Source: Panopea generosa (lineage: Eukaryota; Mollusca; Bivalvia; Adapedonta; Hiatellidae). From it: a stretch of DNA of 64,000 bases. Below the pieces are notes generated by a model, which did not search any database, was not told where the DNA came from, and saw nothing but the letters and a program-made list of their open reading frames with translations. Where the stretch lies: NCBI GenBank assembly GCA_029582155.1, contig CM055896.1, forward strand, positions 32,002,109 through 32,066,108, written 5' to 3'. The translations under genes and the position numbers were made by a program. Position 1 is the first letter of the stretch; each line of letters starts with the position of its first letter. This document shows positions 42,301 to 54,300 of the stretch, one piece after another.

Positions 42301-45300
42301 AGTCCTAATGATGAATGATAAACACAGTCCTAATGACTGAATAATTAATACAGTTCTTATGACTGAACGATTAACACAGTCCTAATGATGAATGATAAAC
42401 ACAGTCCTAATGACTAAATAACTAACACAGTCCTAATAATGAATGATTAACATTGTCCTAATGACTGAATGATTAACACAGTCCTAATGAAAAATAATTA
42501 ACACAGTTCTCATGACTGAACGATTAATACAGTCCTAATGATGAATGATTAACACAATATTAATGATGGATGATTAACACAGTCCTCATGACTGAATGAT
42601 AAACACGGTCCTAATCATGAATGATTAACACAGTCCTAATGAAGAATGATTAACACAGTTCTCATGACTGAATGATTAACACAGTCCTCATGACTAAATG
42701 ATTAACACGGTCCTAATGTTGAATGATTCACACAGTTCTTATGACTGAATGATTAACACAACCTAATGATGAATGATTAACACAGTCCTAATGATGTATG
42801 ATTAACACAGTCCTCATGACTAAATGATTAACACAGTCCTAATGATAAATGATAAATACAGTCCTAATTATGAATGATAAACACAGTCCTAATGACTAAA
42901 TAATAAAAACAGTCGTAATGGTGAATGATAAACATAGTTTTAAGGACTGAATGATTTAAACAGTTCTCTTGACTTAATGATTAATACAGTCCTAATGACT
43001 GAATGATCAACACAGTTCTCATGACTGAATGATTTACACAGTCCTAATGACTAAATGATTAACACAACCTCATGATGAATGATTAACACAGTCCTAATGA
43101 TGAATGATATTTATATACGCATAAACGACAAGCTGATGTTTACAACTTGAAACAACATCGAATAACCAAACGATTGGTAAAAAGTGAACAGTCTGAAGCG
43201 ATTGGTATTTTCCATGCATGTTGGCTTGTCGACCTGAACCATTTTAAGACCAGAGAGACGTTACGAACTTACTGGCACAGTCAAAGACCGCTAAAGAAAG
43301 GGACATCCACATGTTACAACAAGGAGACTGGGTGCAACAATTCGCAGGTTTCAACGAAGAGATCGCTTCCGGCCGCCAGCCGAGCGTGAAGATGGACATA
43401 GGCAGGCACGACTAAATATTCATTTTTCGGGCAACATGTTTAAATTTTATTTGTAAATTAATTGTTAAATGGGCTAAAACTGACACAACACATGTATATA
43501 CTGCTGGAATAACCTCAAGTATTTCTTTCATTAAAAAAACGTCTATCAAAAAGCTGATTTGAGCGAACGAGCTTCATATATTTTGTCATGAGGGCATATT
43601 TTGTCACATAGAGTCAGGATTTATGGGTCATCCGAATGACGCGCAGCAGTTCAATTTGATAACAAACATTGGTGGCAATGAAGTAACATTCCCGGACGAA
43701 TATGTGTTATTGACAGATAGAATCTACCCCAAATAGGCACCCCTCAGTGACACCATTCACAACGGCACAGATCAATAGACGCGCTAGAATTGTAGGAAAA
43801 TGAAGAATGTGATACAAAAAGTACAGGGTAACAGAGGAATAGATGGACTTAGGAGCTATAAATCTGTATGTTCTATATGGCGTCAGTAAAGGGCAGGAAG
43901 AGTTTTGTAGATATGCTGCGCCAGGGCTATAAGAAGCAAACGGTTACAGTTGGTGTATTGATTAAATTGACACATATTTATCATTGTTGTCTAGAAAAAA
44001 TCCCTCGGTTTCGGCCGGAGTAAATAATACTTGTACATTACCATTAACATTCCCATGAACGCGGCCAAGTTATATTTATAATGTGTATTCTTTTACAGGT
44101 GAATAGTCAAGTTAATTAAAGAGTTATACAGGCTCGCATGAAGTGATGAATATGCATGAAGTGATGAATTTGCTACATATATACTGAATTCTGAAAGTGT
44201 TTCAATTCTTGAAATTTGAAATATATTATTTACTTGTTTATCTATGTATATTATAAGTGATATTACGAAAATAAATTCTGCATTAAGTTTCAGAGTTGTC
44301 AGCCTCTCCAGATTCACCGGTTACAGCACTAGTAGGTGGTGTGGTCGCTGCCATAGTTGTTATTGTTGCCGTTCTTGTGGTACTACTGTTTCTTAGATAT
44401 CGCCGAAATAATGGGTAAACTAATTTATAGATGTGATCAGTAGTCTTTTTAAAATTTTAAAATGTTATTGTCTTAAAATGAAATGAAAAAAATATTGAAA
44501 ATAATAATTGTAGTCTGACAATTACTAATGCAAATGCAAAGTTAAAACTATGTCTTTCAACCATGTAGAAATTTACAAATAAGTTATATAAGCATATCAA
44601 TAATACGTGCATTTTATCTTATTTGTGAAGAAAACAATTTTACAAACAATAATAACAGTTATTTACCAAATTATTAATTTGAAAAATTTCCGTAATCTTT
44701 TTGCTTATAGAGTCTTAGAAATGGAGACTAGGATGCTCTTTATTTTCTATATAAACTATATAGAATGTGAACATGTTTTCAAACGATTGTAGATTGTATT
44801 TGTCCTTGCTTTGAATCGTTTACAGGAACCAAAAACAATCGACTATTTTTTCGGGAGACCTAACAGATGTGTCGCGTGATGTCTCTGAGACTGATATTGA
44901 CGCAGTTGAACCAGCTCGATCTAAACCATCTACTAGTAAAAGAGAAAACATCTACATGAACTCCGATGTGTTTATCTCTCTTCGTAATACATACGGTACT
45001 ATTTAATATGTTTATACACTATTTTACTCAAAGGGTCAGTTTGAATATGAAGCTCACAGTTAGAAACATTGCGTTTGCTTATCTCCTTGATCACTGTTAT
45101 GACAAATGACACTATCGATTCCGTCCTTCCGTCAGTAATTACTTGATAATAAATGACAAAAAGATCCTATTGGACACAAAGTGGCTTTAAGAAAGCATCC
45201 ATACTAACAGTGAAGCAGATAAGGTTTTAATGAATATGTTCATCAGAGCTGTGTTCCATGATTCAAAGGAGTCGTAATTATTAACAACATCAAGAATGTT

Positions 45301-45319
45301 GTTGTTGTTGTTGTTGTTT

Positions 45320-45368
<49 letters not shown>

Positions 45369-48300
45369 CGTTGTTGTATGGTGTTTTGCGCCGCTTTCAA
45401 CAATTTTTCAGCCATATCGCAACGGTGTGTACTTGAGACAGTTTTCTTAGCGCTGTCACAAAGGAGTATCATGCCCAGTCACATTATGCTGACACCGGGC
45501 CGACCAGACCTAGAACTTTCTTCTTAAGCCTGGAAGCTTCTAATACTATGTTTAAAGTCTTTGCTATGGCCCGGTCGGAGATCTAACCGAGCTTTTGTAG
45601 TTGTATAATATGTTTGCATATACGTGATATACATTTTATCATTTACTTTGATAATGAATAGTACATCGAGAGAAAACTGTTGAGTATTTTAACAGACACA
45701 GACAAGAATAAACCTGGGACAAGTATTATTAAGTCAGGTTTACAGTCGGATGTCGCTGTAGATGATAATGGTAACGATAGTGATTATTACAATACATCTG
45801 TGCAAAGGGACATTCCAAAGGGTGCGATACGGCTGTCAAACTTGAGGAAATATATCGGTGGTAATTCTTCACAAGACGACATCTTCCATGAACAGTTCAT
45901 TGTAAGTTAGCGTTTGGTATTTATAAAATGTACATGTACATCTATTTCACCACCCATATTCCCTCTTTATACATCTAACATGTATATGCCTAATGTATCC
46001 TTTTTTAGATGAGAAATATAAACATATTGTATTTCCATTTTTGAATTTTATACATGTTTTGTCTCATATTTTGTAATGACTAAATGTTATCACAGAAAGT
46101 ATATGAATATATTCGTGTCTGTTTATCTATGCAAATGTGTCGTTGAAATAAAATATGCTTCTGTACGACGAGTGATTGTTGCATTACAGTCACTACCTAA
46201 AGGTCTGATGCACCCGACCACTGTGGCGCTAAAACCTAGAAACAGACCAAAGAACAGATACAAGGAGCTATACGCATGTAAGTGTTTTACTAATGAATAT
46301 AACAAAGTAAAACGTTCTTATTAAAGTGGAAAGTCTAAATTGATATTACAATAGTTGTTTACACGGCATGAACATTATTTAATCACATATTATGCAAGTT
46401 TGCATAACGACAATTCACGTTTATTTAAGTAGATTCAATTTTAAATATATGCACATATTTATCAACATTTTCTTTTTTTATCAAATATTTCAAATAATCG
46501 TTTGCGAGATAAAAAAATGGTCTCAATTTTTAATCAATGCTATGCTTAACCTACATTGTGTGTTTAAACTAAATGAGAATACTTTATCTAGATGACCACT
46601 CGAGAGTTGTCTTACAACAAATACCTGGAATGCGAGACTCTGATTACATCAACGCTGCTTTTATCAATGTAAGGCTGTTAATCCTGTTTTAGATGTGTTT
46701 GAACTTAAATAGATACACTAGCTTAATGTGTATACCTTTTATATCATTGATGACATCGGTTTTCTTCATCGGACATCTTATTCATATAAATATATGTATA
46801 TAATAAGATATAGGAAAATGTCGAACTCTGTAATATTATAAATATGTATTGTAAATAAAGGCATTCCATAAGCTCATTGAGTCAAACACGTGATTTTTCT
46901 GGCTGTTTTTGAAATCGCCGTCTTAACCTATGGTAATAATATTAACTTGTATCTTAACTCTCACTCATATTTCTTACTGAATATTGATGGACCGAACATT
47001 CGCAAAACATGCTTATTTTATCAACATGAATTGGTATGTGAATATATTAAACACCGATGCTACTTCATATTAAGTAAGACCGTCTTGGTCATCTTGTTAT
47101 TTGTTATTTATGAACACATTATATCAAAGTATTTGTTTGCACTATCGGCGGTATCATTTCTCTTTAGGGATACAGCATGGAGAAAGCATACATTGCTGCA
47201 CAAGGTATTGCATCCGAATATTTTAAAAGCACAATTTATAAACACTTTCTGTAACAAATTTCGTAAAAAATAATACTTTAGAAGATTTTTAATGTTTATA
47301 TTTATTTTATATCTGTGCATGCTCCGATAAGTTCCTTATTGACAAAACAGAATAAATATACACTTTAATAAGTTACAACATTTGGATTTATTTTAATGTG
47401 TTGTTTTTGTTTATATATTGAATACAGTTATTTTAACATTTTCCAAACGAGAAAAGATTTAAATATGTTAAGGTCCCTTTGAATGTTGGTCAATTGTAAC
47501 CATTGCCACTATACATGTATCTAAAATTGTTTTCCAATGAAAATACTTGTTGCCTATATGTATGTTCACATAATTTCAAGATTCGTACTACTGTGTCATT
47601 GTACGCGTATTTGAATCAATAATGCATAATGAAATATCTATATTCTGTATACTTTTTTGAAATAGAAAAAAATGGAATATATCGAAATGTGTGTGTATCC
47701 TTATCCTGTTTTAATAGATCGTGCTTAGAAAAAAACAGAAGATTTTGTTTATTTTATATAGTTCAAAAATGGCATTCTGATTACCGTATAAAGTACAAAT
47801 ATCTTACTTTCGTTAAACAATGCAGTAGATTAATGTTAAACACATCTATTCTAACTATATAGTTGGTCGCATAACGCTTATTTGTTAATTTAAGAATTCC
47901 TTACATTTATTAATATGTTTTCATTTGATATGCTTTGCGTTTCAATTTGGACTCCAGGACCAAAGAAAGTTAATATTTTGGATTTCTGGAGGATGATTTG
48001 GGAGAAGGATGTTACTAAAATTGTCATGGTAACGAACGTTGTAGAAGAGGGAAAGGTAACACATTACTAACAACTACCTTATACAGTATTGAAAGTTATT
48101 GATATAATAATTAATGAAATATTAAGTAATTATCATAAATTTCAAGCGTGTGCTTTCGGTGTAATTACTATTGCAGTGTAGATGTTGGATAAATTAAGTA
48201 ATATATAACTTTGGGAGAAAGCACATAACGAATATAATGCAAATACCACTTAGTCTTGTCTTTGTATTAATATAGGAGAAATGTGACCAGTATTGGGACA

Positions 48301-51300
48301 GTGGTGAACCGATTTGTTATGACTCTTTGTTTGTATTGATATAGGATAAATGTGAGCAATATTGGAACAGTGGGGGACCGAATTGTTATGACTCCCTATC
48401 GGTAACAGTCACCTCCGAGGAAGTAATGGCAGAGTTCACCATCAGAACATTTAGTGTTGAATCGGTGAGTTGTAACGAAAACAGAATCACATGTGTAAAA
48501 GGGGAATAACTGTGTTGTTCTTATTAATTACTGAACAGGTATTCTAAGATTATGCAGTCAACACAATAAATATAAATTACTAAGTAATAATTTACAATTA
48601 AATGCTATGGTCCACAAAGCATTTTCAAATACAATGACTATTACTATTTTAAGATAAAATGCACAATCATATATGTACATATATGTCCATGAGGCAAATA
48701 AATTCAATTTCTAAAAAGTGCGATATTTCTTACATTATATATATAAAGACCAATCTGAAAACGAAACCTTTACATTTATGATATATGCTTAAATGCCATT
48801 TATAACACATAAAAATCATATTATATTATACTTGAATCCAGAATGAATCTGAGTAAAACGGTGATAGGTAATATGTCTTTAGACGACAGTGCCGTAGACC
48901 TCTCGGACATGGAGGACCTTATATATATAAACGCAATGGAAGCATTGAACGTGTTAACAAGCATTAAGGACACAAAACTACTAAAGATGTGATGTGTGTT
49001 CTCATGTTCATTTGTTCCTGGAAACCTTTCGATGAATGAGGAATCCAATGAAAACATAATTTTGGTAATAAAGATAAATCCAAATAAATATTCTGTTAAC
49101 GTTTCAGATACCACAGAACAAACAACGAACAATAACTCACTATCAGTTCACGGCATGGCCTGACAAAAGTATACCCAGTGGACACACAGGTCTGGTACAG
49201 TTCTGGTCCAAAGTTCGTATGGATGACAAGGAGTCAGCCCACCCTTGGCTTGTCCATTGCAGGTACATATCGTCTCTTTCATCTGTATGACCAGTGTGAC
49301 TGGCACTTCCTTGTAGTGTCATACCAAAACGAGATTCATTTGTTATTGTGTATATGAATGTCATCGTTCGTCGGGTTATAAAACGTCATTGTGGCCTGTC
49401 CTGTACTAATGCATGTAAACTACGAGTCATTCGTATCTATTGTTATACTGTCCTACTTGTCTGGTACATCGTTCAAACGAATCGAGTAGGTTGACGTTAT
49501 ATCTATGTTTCGTTTCATGATTAATATTATAGAAGTATTAGAAAACAGAATTATAAACCAAATACTTTACTGCATACTGCATGTACAAGCAACCTGATTA
49601 CATGTAACTACGTTTCCAGATTTGTTTTACTATAGAGAGGTATAACGCCCTTTTCAACATATTGTATATGGCAATCTGTTTAACTGGTGGAGAAAAAACA
49701 AACGACTCATGGACAGTGATCTGAGTAGATCAACCGCGCTCTCGCAAGTAAATGGAAAATATGCTTCAGTATTTTGACTGAACTTTACTCGAATCTTTGA
49801 ACGTAGTGGTGAGATGTTAATGATATTGGGCACAAGCGTAGTCTATCATAGAGGACAAAGTTGTGTTTCAGTTCCTTCTTTTTATATAATTTATCTGTAA
49901 TACAATGCCTCCTATGAGTACTGTTTCATTGCATTTAAAAGTTGATTATTACAGATGATATGGCCATGTCGTACAATCCTAGATTTTAGTGTTGATAGAA
50001 TTGCTCAAAAATCTTTACCCATAGAAACTTGGTGTATATCATTATTTTTATACATTTTGGAATATCATGGTACAAATACTACTATTAGGCATAATCATAA
50101 AATATGAGACAGTCAAAGTTATACCTCACTCTGTCTAGTGCTGGAGTAGGAAGGACTGGAACATTTATCGCCCTTGATATCCTGTATGATCAGGGTAGAC
50201 AACTCGAGTATGTGAACGTGAACCAGTGTGTTCGGGAACTGAGACAGCAACGTGTCAACATGGTTCAAACGCAGGTACGGTACTTTTATATATAACATGT
50301 AAGTTCTAAAGTAAAAATGATGTTTTTACCAAAGTGATATATGATAGGGTGTTAAGTGTTTATAATCCTGTATTAGTCGACACTATTTATACGGACACAC
50401 GAACTAATTAGCTTGTTAAAAATGCATACAATATACATTAAAAAATTTCATTATTAATAGATGAGATATGTTTACGAAGGATTATAAATATAAAGAAATA
50501 CATAATTGCATCATTTAGCTGCAGAAAAATATCAGTTACAATTTCTGGTTTAGCTATATTATTTGATGACGTCATGTATTAAAGCATCAAATGAATACAT
50601 TATATAACAAAATGGTAGTATGTAAAATACATGTAATAAAAATGGATATCAGTTAGGATTAGAATATTCAATTACTCGAGACCGTAGTAACTGTACATTT
50701 AACTAGGTTTGTAAAAAGCCCGTGAGATACCCGGTTGCAAGAACTTCGAGCTGATGTCTGAATATAGATTTATTGCATACCAAGAATGACTGCCTACACC
50801 CCTTCCACATGCATGTTCGACTCTACTCACGCTGTGACTTGACGTATAAACAAATGTGACGTTCTAATTTGCTGTTGTGGTAAAACAGTTTATAGGATAA
50901 ATTATTCAAGAAAACGAATCAGACAGGATTTTGTCGGTTTGGATAAGAAATGTCATTCCTAGAGATAACGACCAAACCGTTAACACTCGGTGCGAATTTT
51001 TCTATCAGAACCTCAAACCTATGAAATATTCTTACAATTTTGAAATGATAACCATAGAATGTATATTTCAAACTATCTAAAACAGAGTCAATATCGTTAT
51101 CTCCACGAGATCGTCTATGAGGCCCTGGTTTTACCCAGCCTGCAAATACGTTTATCTGATTTTGAAAACGAATATAGAAAACTGATAGAGATAGACAAGC
51201 AGACAGGAATGACATGTCTTATGTCCCAGTTTGAGGTAAGTGTCACTTGTTGCCTAATTGACGTAAGAAAGAAATACTAATTTTATGCTTTGAAACAATT

Positions 51301-54300
51301 TAATTTTAAGTATATAATTATCTTGTCGTAATATTCATCGGCATCGAAGTAATTATATATTGCACAACTGAACGGTTCGACGCTATATTACATTTCCCCA
51401 TCGGGATCCATTGTTAAGTTAATTTTCATTTTTCTATAAAAAAAAATGAAATCTGCAATATTTTTATTCTGTGCACATATAATATCTGCAAGTATAAACA
51501 GAACAAAGCAGTGATCTTGTGACCAAGTTTTTTTTAACATATCAACTTGCAGAAATAATATGCTAACAAACTGACCACGATATGATTTGTGTAAATCTCA
51601 TATCATTGCACTGGTAATTTTTTGGAAACAGGCTATTCCACAAATGATGGGAATAAATAATCCAATTCAATACAAGTTCTGAAAAAAAGAAATTTTATAT
51701 TTCTACTATTTGTACATGCATCTCCATCATGTCTACATGTAGATCCAAAGTATTTAATGGCAATGATAGTGCAGTTACACTTTAAGTATTTTACCTGACA
51801 CACACAAAGTGGTTAACTTGTTCCATAAATACGAACTTCAATTATACTTCTACAGATATATGATTATTAAAGGATTATATAACAAGTCGATATCATATAA
51901 CTATAACTGAATTTGAACAACACTTTTTGTAAATGTAAGCATGGTATTTAGTCTCTATCTTGCAATAAAATTAAGTTATTCCTAGCTATATTATTTAAGT
52001 ATGCTTGCAAAAAAAGATAAATATATAAATTAACTGAAGTCAAACAGGTATTGTTTTAATACATAATTTTGTAGTTCCATACATACATATTGTCCTTTAT
52101 GCAGATGCAAGAAGAGGTCGTCTATCTTTCCAAAAAAGATATTGATGAAAAAGAACATTCCGATGACGTTGATCTATACACTACGGCCAAACTACCCGAG
52201 AATAAAGTCAAGAACAGATACAACAATATCCTAGCGTGTAAGTTGAATTCACTAAAAAATACTTTGTTTTCGTGTTAACTAACTGGTTACATTTTAGACT
52301 TCATCAATAATTTATATTTGTTCTGTTAATCTTATCATTTGCATTGTTATATCAAATATCAATTAATAATGAACTCCATGTATAATTCATTGACCCTGTC
52401 TAACTAACGGCCTTATGGTAAGACCTGGAACAATATATTAGTGATTACGAAATTAAACAAATATAAAACTGTCATCGATTAAATAATTTCTTATTGAATC
52501 ATTAAGTATTGATTCTTGAATAGTATGATTATCATATGACCTTGGGTCAAATCATTCATTTATTTACATAACAGGTAAGCATTAAACAAGTTTATATTGG
52601 TCATTACTGAACAGTTTGTTTCATGAATGGCATTTATAACTACGTATATAGTTATATTTGAAATAAAAATTTACGCTATATAATAAAATAATACAATGTT
52701 ACCATGCGCTAGTTTTTAGTTTTGTATAGTATTTCCATTGTATTACTTGTATAACTAATGCTTTTAATAGCTGATGAATATCGAAGGTCCATCCCTAAAT
52801 GTTACTTCCTGGACGAAATAAACTGAAGTACGCTACAATTGGAAAGCAAAATACTTTGGGATCGTGATTAGAAATATAACAAAATTGCCATTAATATAAT
52901 TATTTCATGTTGAAATAGTTACTGATTATTGAACAGTAATATTTTCATACGGTCTTGGGTCATATGATTCATAAATTGACCTAACAGATAAACATACAAT
53001 TTGATACTGGTAGTTCCTGAACAGTTCGTTTCATGAACAGAATCAATAAATATACAAATGCAGGTTTGTAGTATATATGTATTTATTTTAATGTATTATT
53101 GATTTTGTAGAACTGTTACTTTTATTCTACAGCTGATAAATACCGACATTTTCTATCGACGCATGTTCCTGGATGTAACGATTATATCAACGCTGTTTAC
53201 ATACCAGTAAGTACGACCTGCAGTTGTTATGTATGTATTGTCGTAAAATAAATTGACGTCTTGACAATTCCATACGTTGAGATGTATCTAAGGAATGAAT
53301 ATATCTTATTCAAAATTCATTTGACTGAAATGAATCAAACTAACATATGATGTGATGTTTATTGGTATTGTGTATGATTGTTTGATAATGAAAACAATGT
53401 TTATTAGTTAGTTATTACACGTCATATTTTAATAATATCAATTTGGGAAGTAAATTATTAGTTCATTAAATATCTCAACCATTGGTTTTTTACATATATT
53501 TGCTAATGTTACATCGATTGTTTTGTTTAAACTATCATGATAATTATGTTTGATTACAGATTTATCATTATGTGTTAAATGATATAAATAATGATCCGAA
53601 AGAATTCTGGAAATCTATTGGTAAAATAGGCATACATAATAACAAGAAAAAGTGGATTCCAATGGAGGTTCTTCTGGATGATGGTAACTTGACTTCAGAT
53701 GTTAAGGATGTTTTAAGTAAATGGGAGAAAGATTATAGTAACCTTTATAACTCTACTATTGATTCCATAAGAACTAATGATCATAATAATGTTGGTAACA
53801 CGAATACTAGTTTTTTTTTGGATGAGCATATATCTATTCTAGAAGTAAAAAAAGCTATTGAAAATGCTAAAAAAGGTAAAGCACATGGTATAGATAAAAT
53901 ACCGGTGGATGTTCTTAAAAATGATACTTCGGTATACTTTTTACATGTTCTTTTTAATGTTTGTTTTAATAAAGGTTGTATTCCATCTTTATGGGGTAAA
54001 TCTATTATAAATCCTATACCTAAGTCAAGCTCCGCCGACCCAAAAGACCCACTCTCTTATAGGGGTATATCATTATCATCATCCATGTATAAATTGTATA
54101 GTTCTATATTGAATAATCGTCTATATATTTGGTCGGAAAATAATAATAAAATTGTTGACGAGCAGAATGGTTTTCGGAAAAAACGTAGCACAATAGACCA
54201 ACTTTCATCTCTAACAAATATTATAGATACTAGGAAAAAGCTTAAACGCTCTACATTCTGTGCTTTCATTGATTTTAAAAAAGCTTACGATTACATCAAT

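Larger units (their letters stand above)
52490..53206. repeat. Tandem duplication of about 360 bp spanning a D2 exon
   Basis: The two halves (about 52490-52830 and 52870-53206) share accttgggtcaaatcattca / gtcttgggtcatatgattca, ctgaacagttygtttcatga, and an exon with its acceptor. Acceptors are at 52770 and 53132, 362 bp apart. Only the second half keeps a usable exon. Confidence 0.85.

Noticed and set aside
32984-43109. Regularly repeated 25/26-bp units resembling a CRISPR array
   Set aside because: Units are contiguous without unique spacers, there are no cas genes, and the DNA is clearly animal-type. It is a minisatellite.
43147-43389. 80-codon open frame after the minisatellite
   Set aside because: The adjacent frame shows Tc1/mariner transposase motifs; this frame is a shadow.
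45290-45472. Minus-strand polyglutamine open frame
   Set aside because: It is a CAA microsatellite at a SINE tail, with no other protein features.
45662-45695. Upstream extension of exon 18 using the TAG ending at 45661
   Set aside because: It would enter in phase 0 while exon 17 ends in phase 1; the acceptor at 45695 fits.
46890-47273. 127-codon open frame
   Set aside because: Chance frame; only the 37-nt exon 21 inside it fits the PTP domain.
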